NCBI GenBank assembly: GCA_028280785.1
Contig: JANQLF010000253.1
Coordinates: 1 to 47,809, forward strand
Length of the DNA: 47,809 nucleotides
Direction: 5' to 3'
DNA from: Planctomycetota bacterium
GTDB lineage: Bacteria; Planctomycetota; UBA11346
A model generated the notes under the pieces. The model was not told the origin of the DNA, made no database searches, and worked only from the letters and a program-made list of their open reading frames with translations. A program made the translations under genes and the position numbers. Numbering within the stretch: position 1 is the first letter of the stretch; each line of letters begins with the position of its first letter. Of this stretch, positions 33,800-41,292 are shown one piece after another.

Positions 33800-34414
33800 A
33801 TGATCAAATTTGCAAGCTTATTCATCGTGGTTTGTTGTTCTTTTGTCTTAATGGCAGAAGAAAAAGAGCCAGAGACACCGAAGGCGGATCCCGTGCTAAA
33901 AGAAAAAGAAACAGCCCCGGCATTGGCTGGAACAACTATCGATGGTCCCTTTGACCTCAAAGCGTTTCAAAAGAAACACCCAGGAAAGCACATCGTTGTA
34001 GCATTTTCACGTGCAAGCTGGTGACCACACTGCTTACGGCAACTCGGCGAGTTCCACAAAAATGCAGCAGAATTTAAAACATTAAAAACCCAAGTCGTTG
34101 TTTTCTTCCGTGAGGATAAAAAACAAGTGGAAGGTTTAAAGAAAATTTGGGACAAAACTAAAGTCGATAAAGAGGTCTTTACCTTGGTCGATGACTATCA
34201 GATCAAACAAAGTAAGGGCTGGAGTCCAAAGGCTGACAAGCAAGTTTATGATACCTATGTCATAGACCCGAAGGGTAAGGTAAAAGGTATCATGAAAGGC
34301 TCGAAAGCTGTTCGCGCCACCAGCGAACAAGTGTTTAAATATATCAAAGAAACCGTCGAGAAAAAAGAAGATTCACCTAAAAAAGAACCTACAAAAAACA
34401 AACCTAAGGAATAA
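33800..34414 (+). CDS. Exported thioredoxin-fold selenoprotein (peroxiredoxin/redoxin-like, UxxC), TGA read as Sec
   Basis: Reading through the TGA at 34022-34024 gives a continuous 204-residue protein. A signal peptide (MIKFASLFIVVCCSFVLMA) precedes an acidic linker and a redoxin domain with HIVVAFSRASW-U75-PHCLRQLGEF, VVVFFRED and YDTYVIDPKGKVKGIM. A Lys/Glu/Pro-rich tail ends it. The TGA occupies exactly the first Cys of the CxxC redox motif. The frame stays open and family-like for 129 codons after it, and a hairpin follows at SECIS distance. ATG 33800 has AGGAG 5 nt upstream. It probably acts as a periplasmic thiol or peroxide oxidoreductase. Ordinary gene calling would give a truncated 33800-34024 ORF and a false gene at 34127. 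A nonsense-mutated Cys homologue is the alternative. Confidence 0.82.
34022..34067 (+). promoter_or_regulatory. Putative bacterial SECIS element
   Basis: Directly after the TGA, CTGC (34030-34033) can pair with GCAG (34064-34067). Inside, GG-AACTC (34038-34045, one bulged C) pairs with GAGTT-CC (34049-34055) around a GGC loop. The roughly 38-nt hairpin, beginning within a few nucleotides of the UGA in coding sequence, has the size and place of SelB-binding bacterial SECIS elements. The loop contains the needed G but not the classical GU pair. Confidence 0.6.
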
Positions 34415-34423
34415 GTGCATCCT

Positions 34424-34547
34424 GGATTAGAACCGCGAGGGAGTAAATGCGATAGCATTTAAAAGAGGACTTGAGTCCTCTTTGGCTCCCGCAGCCAGCC
34501 GAAGCTCTGCGTAGGCTGCCAGGACCGAAATAGCCGTAGGTTCGGTC
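34424..34547. repeat. tRNA-linked hairpin element, copy 2
   Basis: The core (34430-34543) is again 114 nt and closed by GAACC/GGTTC. It shares with copy 1 a 32-nt identical run centred on the AAAGAGGAC/GTCCTCTTT hairpin (34462-34483), and AGCTCTGCGTAGGC. Where copy 1 has GCAGGC/GCCTGC, copy 2 has GGGAG/CTCCC (34439-34443 with 34486-34490). Where copy 1 has CTGCC/GGCAG, copy 2 has CAGCC/GGCTG (34496-34500 with 34514-34518). The last stem is GACCGAA/TTCGGTC (34523-34547). Its ends, GGATTAGAACC and CGTAGGTTCG, match the adjacent tRNA-Arg T-arm (34611-34625). It starts 9 nt after the selenoprotein stop codon. Confidence 0.8.
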
Positions 34548-34552
34548 AAAGA

Positions 34553-34588
34553 AAAAACGCATTAAGTAAAAAAAGCTTAATGCGTTTT
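34553..34588 (-). terminator. Terminator after tRNA-Arg, possibly bidirectional
   Basis: ACGCATTAAG and CTTAATGCGT pair over ten bases around an A-rich loop. On the minus strand the stem is followed by TTTTTTC, and on the plus strand by TTTTATT. It ends the recJ-acyltransferase-tRNA transcript, and may also stop readthrough from the selenoprotein gene. Confidence 0.85.
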
Positions 34589-34596
34589 ATTATTGT

Positions 34597-34673
34597 TGGC
34601 ACACTCGGTAGGATTCGAACCTACGACCTACTGCTTAGAAGGCAGTTGCTCTATCCAGCTGAGCTACGAGTGC
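34597..34673 (-). tRNA. tRNA-Arg, anticodon TCT
   Basis: A 77-nt cloverleaf with encoded CCA. The acceptor pairs GCACTCG with CGAGTGT (one G-U) and the discriminator is G. The D arm is GCTC-AGCTGGATA-GAGC. The anticodon stem ACTGC/GCAGT holds the loop CTTCTAA with anticodon TCT, and the T arm is GTAGG-TTCGAAT-CCTAC. It lies 20 nt after the acyltransferase gene on the same strand, with no room for a standard promoter, so it is probably processed from a longer mRNA. Confidence 0.96.
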
Positions 34674-34693
34674 TCAATGTGCGAGAGCCTTAA

Positions 34694-35608
34694 TTAATCT
34701 GATTCACTGTCAATGTCCTGATTCTCAACGAATGCTTTATGAAAGCAAACCCACTGAGATGGTGCTGTTTTTAGAAATCGTTCATAGGTCTGTGCGAGTT
34801 GCTCAAGTATTAAGGGTATTTGATCGCGCTTCGGCAGATTTGGGTCTGCAGTTATATACTTACCAAAAATGACGGCGTAGTTACGAACGCCCACACGACA
34901 AGCAAACACTGGTAAAATAGGTGCCTGTGTCTGTATGGCTAATGCGGCAGGACCTACTGGAATTTTCATATGACCACCGCCAAGTGGGTATGCAACACCA
35001 TGATTTGTATAATCTCTGTCAGCGATCAATGCCAAAATTCCACCAGCTTTTAATGTACGTAGGGTTTCCAGTGGCGCCCTATCAAGCAATAAGCTATGGA
35101 CGCCCATGTTTTCTCTTAATTTATTGAACAGTGCATCGACGCTTGGATCTTCATGGCTAAGGGCAATGGAGTGGCATTGTTTGAAGAAACCTAGGCGATT
35201 CAGTACACAGGGCATAATTTCCCAATTACAATGTATAGATACAGCAATGAGTGGACCTTGTGCAGGTAAATCATTCATTTGTTTCCATGGATCTATAATT
35301 TGTGTGTTTTCAAAGTGCTTAGCTTTGAGACGTGGTATGAGCAACATTTCAGCAGTTGCGATACCGAAATTGGTGTACGTCTTTTTGCACATCCGGTCGA
35401 TGCTTTGTGTATTACATTCAGGCATTAGTAAGCCCAAGTTTTGTGAGACTGTTTTACGTCCCGAGGAATCAAATGCCCATGCAATTAATCCGGCGAGATA
35501 GCCGATGAGTAATAAAAATGATTTTGGAATAATAGATGCTATGCCAAAGGACGTAGCATAGATTGCTCGTTTAATTATTGGCGTAGGTGCAAGTACATCG
35601 CGACTCAA
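34694..35608 (-). CDS. LpxL/HtrB-like lipid A acyltransferase family protein
   Basis: About 304 aa, with an N-terminal membrane helix (SFLLLIGYLAGLIAWAFD) and VSQNLGLLMPE. The conserved LpxL-type segments are LIAVSIHCNWEIMP, GVHSLLLDR, GGILALIADRDYTNHGV and IPVGPAALAIQTQAPILPVFA. It should add a secondary acyl chain to lipid A on the inner membrane. I chose TTG 35608: GGAG lies 7 nt upstream and the codon overlaps the recJ stop as TTGA. The catalytic motif reads H126-C-N-W-E130, one residue shorter than the family HX4(D/E), which is odd. The tRNA-Arg follows. Confidence 0.86.
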   Translation of the reverse strand: MSRDVLAPTPIIKRAIYATSFGIASIIPKSFLLLIGYLAGLIAWAFDSSGRKTVSQNLGLLMPECNTQSIDRMCKKTYTNFGIATAEMLLIPRLKAKHFENTQIIDPWKQMNDLPAQGPLIAVSIHCNWEIMPCVLNRLGFFKQCHSIALSHEDPSVDALFNKLRENMGVHSLLLDRAPLETLRTLKAGGILALIADRDYTNHGVAYPLGGGHMKIPVGPAALAIQTQAPILPVFACRVGVRNYAVIFGKYITADPNLPKRDQIPLILEQLAQTYERFLKTAPSQWVCFHKAFVENQDIDSESD

Positions 35609-37347
35609 CAGGATTCTCCATCTACATACAATAGTTGTGGGATGAATTCTCCACGCCAATGGTTGAGCTGCGGTTTGATAATTAAATTAAAGTTGCTGCC
35701 GGGACGACTGAATTCCGTGTAATGCTCTTTTGCTCGCCAGGCAAGTAGCTGTTGGATGCCACCTTGTGGATCTGTGATAGCTCCACGCATGTGCTCACCT
35801 GTTTTACCAAACAAATTTGGCTTGGTAACAAATGAGATGTTATTGACTCGCAGGGTAGGTTCCGGGTTTTGTTGACCGAATGGTTCAAGTAATTTGAGTT
35901 CATCGTAGAAATGACTATTTAAATGGCTGACTTCTATATCGCCATCATAATCAGTGCCAGGTGCAGCTAGGCCATTAGGATAAGTTTCATTAATATGTTG
36001 CTCAAAGGTTTCGGCAAAATTATCTACTTGATCAGGGGTAATAGTGATGCCAGCAGCCATTGCATGTCCACCGCCGCTTAGCAGATATTCTCGACACGCA
36101 TCAACTGCTCGACCTAAATGTATGTTGCTTATTGTTCGCAAGCTCCCTTTACCAACACCTTGATCGATTCCAATTATCGCGCACGGTTTAGCAAATCGGT
36201 CCACAACTCTACCAGCGACGATACCGACGATCCCCTGGTGCCAACGTTCACCAGCGAATACCAATGAAGAACGTTTCTGATAGCCTGGGTTATTTTCAAT
36301 CTCAGAAATAATTTCATCAGTTAATAGAGAGGTGAGTCGACGTCGTTCATCATTTTCTTGAATGATTTCTTTTGCTAGTTGTTGTGCCTTTTGTTCGTCG
36401 TCACAGCAAAATAGATGAACATTGCGCATGGCGCTGCCTAAGCGGCCGGATGCATTTATGAGTGGTCCAATTTTCCAACCAATATCACTTGCACTTATTA
36501 TTTTATGTTCTAATTGAGTTTCTTTGAGTAATTGTCGCAACCCGAGGTTATTGGTTTGTTCTAAAGCTTTTAATCCATGGTGCACGAGAATGCGATTTTC
36601 TGAGTCCAATGGGGCGCAATCTGCTACGGTACCTACAGCAACCAGATCGAGTCGCTGCATTAAGAAATTGCGTAAATTATCAGTTACCTTGTCGCTGCCG
36701 CATAATTTTTTTGCGGTTGCCCAGCACAATTTCCAAGCAACACCAACACCGGCGAGTCCTTTATCCGGATATTTGCAGCCTGGTTGATTGGGATTGCAGA
36801 TTGCGGTGCAATGTGGCAGTTGATCTTGTGGGAGGTGGTGGTCGGTGATGATGACATTGCAGTCTGCGTCTTTTTCAATGCGAGCAGCCCAACCATGATC
36901 TGCTATGCCACAATCAACGGTTATCATTAAATCCGCATTATGTTCTTTAGCGGCTTTTAAACTTGCCTCGCTGAGTCCGTATCCTTCTATGCGACGATGT
37001 GGTATCCAGGGAATGGCTTCAACATTGCATACTTTACAAAATAAACAGAGCAAACTGCACGCAGTGCTACCGTCTACATCGTAATCACCGTGGATAAGAA
37101 TGCGTTGCTGCTTATTGATGGCTTCGGCAAAACGTTCTGCTGCGCAATCCATTCCTTTCATCATCTCTGGGGCGCTTAAGTCTTTAAGGCGTTTTTGGAT
37201 GAATCGTTGTGCTGAATCGGGATTGTGTACACCGCGAATGGCTAGAATACGTGCTATGATTGGGCTGATATTGAGTTCGTGTTCTAGTTCAGAAACAATA
37301 TCTTCTGGAGCATTACGGAGTCGCCATGATCGTTTTGCAGTGAGCAT
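35605..37347 (-). CDS. recJ: Single-stranded-DNA-specific 5'-3' exonuclease RecJ
   Basis: At 580 aa it carries the DHH phosphoesterase motifs: ILIHGDYDVDGSTA, MITVDCGIADHG and VIITDHHLPQD with Asp-His-His. The DHHA1 glycine box is LLSGGGHAMAAG, and a C-terminal OB-like part contains GAITDPQGGIQQLLAWRAKEH. RecJ works in RecF-pathway recombination and mismatch or base-excision repair. The start is ATG 37347 without an evident ribosome site, 11 nt after the preceding gene, suggesting coupling. Its TGA overlaps the start of the acyltransferase gene. Confidence 0.96.
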   Translation of the reverse strand: MLTAKRSWRLRNAPEDIVSELEHELNISPIIARILAIRGVHNPDSAQRFIQKRLKDLSAPEMMKGMDCAAERFAEAINKQQRILIHGDYDVDGSTACSLLCLFCKVCNVEAIPWIPHRRIEGYGLSEASLKAAKEHNADLMITVDCGIADHGWAARIEKDADCNVIITDHHLPQDQLPHCTAICNPNQPGCKYPDKGLAGVGVAWKLCWATAKKLCGSDKVTDNLRNFLMQRLDLVAVGTVADCAPLDSENRILVHHGLKALEQTNNLGLRQLLKETQLEHKIISASDIGWKIGPLINASGRLGSAMRNVHLFCCDDEQKAQQLAKEIIQENDERRRLTSLLTDEIISEIENNPGYQKRSSLVFAGERWHQGIVGIVAGRVVDRFAKPCAIIGIDQGVGKGSLRTISNIHLGRAVDACREYLLSGGGHAMAAGITITPDQVDNFAETFEQHINETYPNGLAAPGTDYDGDIEVSHLNSHFYDELKLLEPFGQQNPEPTLRVNNISFVTKPNLFGKTGEHMRGAITDPQGGIQQLLAWRAKEHYTEFSRPGSNFNLIIKPQLNHWRGEFIPQLLYVDGESC

Positions 37348-37358
37348 TTGTTTGGTTC

Positions 37359-38171
37359 TCAGGGCAACATGGGAATGCTGTGTATATGTCTATTAATTGA
37401 CCATTTTTTGTTATCCAATTTTAAGTGCAGCTTTATATTATGAGCCTTATTAAATAACTTAAATTGAATGTGTAGAATGCGATTAATGCTATCAATATCT
37501 TCATTTTGAAGTTTTATTGAAGCAAGCAATGCATCGGAGTCAAAATTATAATTGGTTAGGACTGTCTTTAAGCATTGGGAAAGAGCATTCAGTTGTTGAA
37601 ATGCCTTTTCCAACGAAAGCTTACTGAGGCTATCGGCATCGCTAAACTCTAAACTTTGCACTGCCTTGCAAATAACTTCTATATTCTCACGTAATTTTTG
37701 ATGATCATTGAGCTCTGATAATTCGATCCAATTACCAAAATCATGGCAAATGATTGAGAGACTGCGTAGCAGGTGCCGCTGATCTTCCGCGATGTCTTTG
37801 CCGAGTGATTGCTGTTGAATAATTTTGCTTATCTGGCGAAGGCGATTGGCGCTCGGCTTAAGGTCAAGGCGATCAATATGAGGTGCGACAAGTTTCATCA
37901 GATGGTCTGCGGCTTTATCATTGTTAAATAAACTCAGCAGCGCGTTACAGCGTTCGGCATGGTCATTGTGAATGGTGCTTTGGGTGAGCGTCCAGCGTTC
38001 TTGCATCGCTTGACGCTGCTCTTCGTTCAAGCTACTGAGGAGGGGTAAGAAATCATTCTTCAGAGCAGATTGACACCATTTATTAATCTGATCGTCTAGG
38101 TCCTCTGCACTCCAGACGGGTGTATAAGCAGAACTGGTCAGGATCAGTAGTCCAAGGACAATCCGCAGCAT
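37359..38171 (-). CDS. Secreted helical protein of unknown function
   Basis: The 270-aa protein begins MLRIVLGLLILTSSAYTPVWSAEDL, a clear signal peptide; GGAG lies 8 nt before the ATG. The mature part is almost entirely helical, Leu/Gln/Asp-rich, with four Cys (W-C-Q, R-C-N, I-C-H, I-C-K) that could pair in the periplasm. No domain is recognised. It is first in the recJ-acyltransferase-tRNA-Arg run. Confidence 0.72.
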   Translation of the reverse strand: MLRIVLGLLILTSSAYTPVWSAEDLDDQINKWCQSALKNDFLPLLSSLNEEQRQAMQERWTLTQSTIHNDHAERCNALLSLFNNDKAADHLMKLVAPHIDRLDLKPSANRLRQISKIIQQQSLGKDIAEDQRHLLRSLSIICHDFGNWIELSELNDHQKLRENIEVICKAVQSLEFSDADSLSKLSLEKAFQQLNALSQCLKTVLTNYNFDSDALLASIKLQNEDIDSINRILHIQFKLFNKAHNIKLHLKLDNKKWSINRHIHSIPMLP

Positions 38172-38314
38172 TCAGCAATCTCCAATTCGCTGCTCATGGT
38201 GTCTTTTTGGTGCTCTGAAACAAGCAATACCACTCGGGATGGCTCCTGCACAAGCTTTACGTCGGCCTTGCTGTTTGTAATCTTGCAGATCTACCGTTTA
38301 AAGGAACGACATCT

Positions 38315-38887
38315 ATGAGTGATGGCCCAAAAGTTTTGCTCGAATCCGAAAATCTCAAAGCAGTGGATCTGGATTCTTATCTTTTACGGGAACGTAAGGT
38401 TTTCCTGGGGGATGAGGTCAGTAGCGAATCTAGTAACGCATTGGTTAAGCAGCTGCTGTATTTGGAATCAGTTGACGCCAAGGCTCCAATTACCCTCTTC
38501 ATCAATACACCAGGTGGTAGCATAGTCGATGGTATGGCGGTCTATGATACCATTCGACGAATAGCATGCCCCGTTCATGCCATCGTTTCTGGTATGGCTG
38601 CCAGCATGGGGTCTGTCATTCTCAGCGGCTGTGAAAAAGGCGAGCGTAGCATTATGGCTCATGGTGAAGTGCTTTTGCACCAGCCGCTTGGTGGCGCACG
38701 TGGACCAGCAACCGATATTCAAATTTCTGCACAACGCATATTGAAGATGAAAGAGACACTCTTGAAACGATTGGCTGAGAACTGTGGCCAAACCTACGAG
38801 AAGCTGCTTGAAGACTGCGACCGCGATCATTGGCTCGATGCCGAAGAGTCTTTGGCTTACGGAATTGTTGATAAAATAATTAAATAA
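38315..38887 (+). CDS. clpP: ATP-dependent Clp protease proteolytic subunit
   Basis: The 190-aa protein has the ClpP fold with Ser97 in SGMAASMGS, His122 in VLLHQPLGG and Asp171 in DCDRDHWLDAEE, the same numbers as the classical mature enzyme. FINTPGGSIVDGMAVYDTI is the oxyanion and substrate-binding strand. The propeptide is absent or very short. ClpP forms two stacked seven-membered rings fed by ClpX or ClpA. Neither is adjacent, which often marks a second ClpP paralogue. AAAGGA lies 9 nt before the ATG. Confidence 0.93.
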   Translation: MSDGPKVLLESENLKAVDLDSYLLRERKVFLGDEVSSESSNALVKQLLYLESVDAKAPITLFINTPGGSIVDGMAVYDTIRRIACPVHAIVSGMAASMGSVILSGCEKGERSIMAHGEVLLHQPLGGARGPATDIQISAQRILKMKETLLKRLAENCGQTYEKLLEDCDRDHWLDAEESLAYGIVDKIIK

Positions 38888-38894
38888 GACGGTA

Positions 38895-40205
38895 TTATTG
38901 TCTGAGTTTTGGAAGCTCTGTATCTATTAAGGTACGGAGCTTTTTCATTTTACGCTTTGGTACTTTTTTCAGACCGTGCAAGCCATCTACCACAAGAATT
39001 TTAGCGAGACCATCTCGTGCATTTGACCAAGTGTGCAATAAGTCATCTGCCAAACCGCGGTTTGCTAATTCACCAGCGAAAGCGGCGTGAAAGGTGTCGT
39101 CTAATTGGTTAATGCCTTTATGTTCTGTCCACAAGGCTAATTTATTTGATATCCAAATGCTAACCAGAAAGAGAATGAAACTGGCTAAACCAACAATCAG
39201 GTGTGAACGAGTAAATGCTTCATCAGCAAAAGCAGTCAGTCCAATATAAAAGATTCCAATTAATGCAAATAAACCGGCGGTTGCATAGCCATTAAGCCGC
39301 GTTGTTTTCACTTTATTGCGTAAATATTCAGTGACTTGGCAGCGGACATACAGGCTTTGACATTCATTAATGGTTCCGCTGATCACGGTGTCTAAACGAT
39401 TTCGAGGAAGGTTATTTATATATTGTTCAAGTTCCAACAAGGCCGCTGCGAAACCATCCAATGGTAAGAGACAGTCTTCTCGTACGAGTTCAGGAATAAC
39501 AGTAGTGTAAATATGAGGTAAATCTTTAGTTTGTAGGCTGCGAGATAAGTTCCAGCAGAGGGCGCCGTAAGTGCGTGCGAAATCACGTATGCCATCGAAT
39601 AAATCCATTTTATTCATGACGATACGTAATTTATGATCAACACCGCTTAGGGCTTCAGTGAGTGTAGCGATGGTTTCGCCTGTAGTACCTGGTTTTTCTG
39701 GATCAAAGAATAATAAAATAAGATCACATTGCTCAGCAAACCAACGAATAACTGAAATGAAATCGTAAAGACGCTCCGAACCACTCCCTGATGCATCGAT
39801 CATGCCGGGGCTATCGATCAATCGAACTTGTTTAAGCAGTTCATTATTAAGAAACTGGCCACTCATGTGTTGGACAAGGCCTGGTCCAAAGCGTGTGAGC
39901 TCGCTAAAAGGAAGGTCTGGATGCGTGGTTAAAGATGACCCGTCAACCGTTCGCTCGTCATCCCCATACATAAGAACAGTGAAGCCGTCGTCTGTAGGCG
40001 CGACGCCAGTACGTTGAACTTTGCGAGCCATGAGGTGGTTGATCAGGCTCGATTTTCCTGAACTGTGATTACCAAGGAGCAGTACCATTGGCGGTGCGCT
40101 GATTGCTGAGGCTGGTAGCAATTCCATGCGCTGTGCATCTGCAACAGGTCTGACAACCTTATCGCGAATATCGAGAAGCTGTGGCAAAACTGCAGTGGCT
40201 TGCAT
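38895..40205 (-). CDS. Dynamin-superfamily-like GTPase with membrane segments
   Basis: About 436 aa. G1 is LLGNHSSGKSSLINHL, G3 is LIDSPGMIDASG and G4 is IVMNKMDLFDG, in the arrangement of dynamin/EHD-like GTPases. After a helical middle region come two membrane helices (GYATAGLFALIGIFYIGLTA and SHLIVGLASFILFLVSIWIS), then a basic tail. Such proteins remodel or tether membranes. The start is uncertain: ATG 40205 avoids overlap with the divergent sua5, while the frame runs up to 40310. No ribosome site is clear at any option. Confidence 0.78.
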   Translation of the reverse strand: MQATAVLPQLLDIRDKVVRPVADAQRMELLPASAISAPPMVLLLGNHSSGKSSLINHLMARKVQRTGVAPTDDGFTVLMYGDDERTVDGSSLTTHPDLPFSELTRFGPGLVQHMSGQFLNNELLKQVRLIDSPGMIDASGSGSERLYDFISVIRWFAEQCDLILLFFDPEKPGTTGETIATLTEALSGVDHKLRIVMNKMDLFDGIRDFARTYGALCWNLSRSLQTKDLPHIYTTVIPELVREDCLLPLDGFAAALLELEQYINNLPRNRLDTVISGTINECQSLYVRCQVTEYLRNKVKTTRLNGYATAGLFALIGIFYIGLTAFADEAFTRSHLIVGLASFILFLVSIWISNKLALWTEHKGINQLDDTFHAAFAGELANRGLADDLLHTWSNARDGLAKILVVDGLHGLKKVPKRKMKKLRTLIDTELPKLRQ

Positions 40206-40233
40206 AAGTACATTGTGATAGCTGAACTTAAAG

Positions 40234-41250
40234 ATGCTAGCCCATACTCTGGACATCACTTGCACATTGAATCGAGACGCCATTCTGCCGCCCATGGACG
40301 ATTTAGTCAAAGAGGCGGCTGAGGCTATTCTGGCTGGGAAACTGGTCGGTATGCCGACAGAAACGGTCTATGGGCTTGCTGCTGATGCGAGCAGCCAAGA
40401 GGCGGTTCTGGCTATCTTTGCTGCCAAAAATCGACCACATTTTGATCCATTAATTGTACATGTCTCCGATATAGCAATGGCTGAAGATTGTGCGTTGATC
40501 AATGAACTCGCGCACAAACTCATGAAGGCATTTTGGCCAGGACCACTTACCTTGGTTTTGCCGAAACGAGATTACATTCCAGATGAGGTTAGTTCGGGTT
40601 TGGACACCGTAGCACTACGTTGCCCGAATCATCCTTTGGCACTTGCTTTAATTGAAGAATCGAAGCGACCAATTGCTGCACCGAGTGCAAATTTATTTGG
40701 ACGCATAAGTCCAACCACTGCGGAGCATGTGCGTGAACAACTGGGCGATTCGCTTGCCTGTATTATTGATGGCGGGCCTAGTTCAATCGGTGTTGAATCG
40801 ACGGTTATCGGTTTTGACGCTCAGAAGACAGTTTATGTGTTACGCCCAGGTGGATTATCTGTCGATGCATTAAGTGAAGTTTTAGGCTATGAGCCTTCAG
40901 TGAAATCTATGGAAGCAGTCGTTGCCGAAGATCTCAATTCAAGATCACCAGGCTTATTAAAATCTCATTATGCACCACAAGTTCCTGTTCGTATAAAAGG
41001 CCCGGCGGATGAATGGCCTACGGGCAAAGAGTGGGGATGTCTGGCATTTCAAGATGCTGTTGAAGGTGTTGCCCATAATGAAATTCTTAGTGCAAATGGT
41101 GATATTACTGAGGCAGCGCAGAATCTTTTTGCAAGTCTTCGTCGTTTAGAAGCATCGGATGTACAACAAATTTGCGTTGAGCTGGTCCCAGAGGAGGGAC
41201 TTGGAATTGCTATCAATGATAGACTTAAACGCGCGGCTGGTGGGGCTTGA
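40234..41250 (+). CDS. L-threonylcarbamoyladenylate synthase (Sua5 type)
   Basis: The 338-aa protein has a YrdC domain (LVGMPTETVYGLAADAS, FAAKNRPHFDPLIVHV, RCPNHPLALALIEES, GGPSSIGVESTVI) and the longer C-terminal Sua5 domain after a linker containing SPGLLKSHYAPQVPV. It makes threonylcarbamoyl-AMP from threonine, bicarbonate and ATP for t6A37 in ANN-decoding tRNAs. Both tRNAs in this window (CAT and TCT) read ANN-type codons and should receive t6A. ATG 40234 is used; ATG 40294 is also possible. Confidence 0.94.
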   Translation: MLAHTLDITCTLNRDAILPPMDDLVKEAAEAILAGKLVGMPTETVYGLAADASSQEAVLAIFAAKNRPHFDPLIVHVSDIAMAEDCALINELAHKLMKAFWPGPLTLVLPKRDYIPDEVSSGLDTVALRCPNHPLALALIEESKRPIAAPSANLFGRISPTTAEHVREQLGDSLACIIDGGPSSIGVESTVIGFDAQKTVYVLRPGGLSVDALSEVLGYEPSVKSMEAVVAEDLNSRSPGLLKSHYAPQVPVRIKGPADEWPTGKEWGCLAFQDAVEGVAHNEILSANGDITEAAQNLFASLRRLEASDVQQICVELVPEEGLGIAINDRLKRAAGGA

Positions 41251-41292
41251 GTATGATCAGAGCATACCAAGCTGAAATTTATAGGAGCAGTG

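Noticed and set aside
34127..34414. Separate 95-aa gene starting at GTG 34127
   Set aside because: It is in the same frame as the selenoprotein, starts in mid-domain without a ribosome site, and is the C-terminal part of the TGA-readthrough product.
31913..34547. Integron attC sites or a CRISPR-like array
   Set aside because: There are no conserved R/L box core sites, no integrase, and no regularly spaced direct repeats. The two copies are 2.5 kb apart and each is tied to a tRNA.
38315..38887. ClpP as a degenerate paralogue
   Set aside because: The missing neighbouring clpX suggested it, but Ser97, His122 and Asp171 are all present at the classical spacing, so it should be active.
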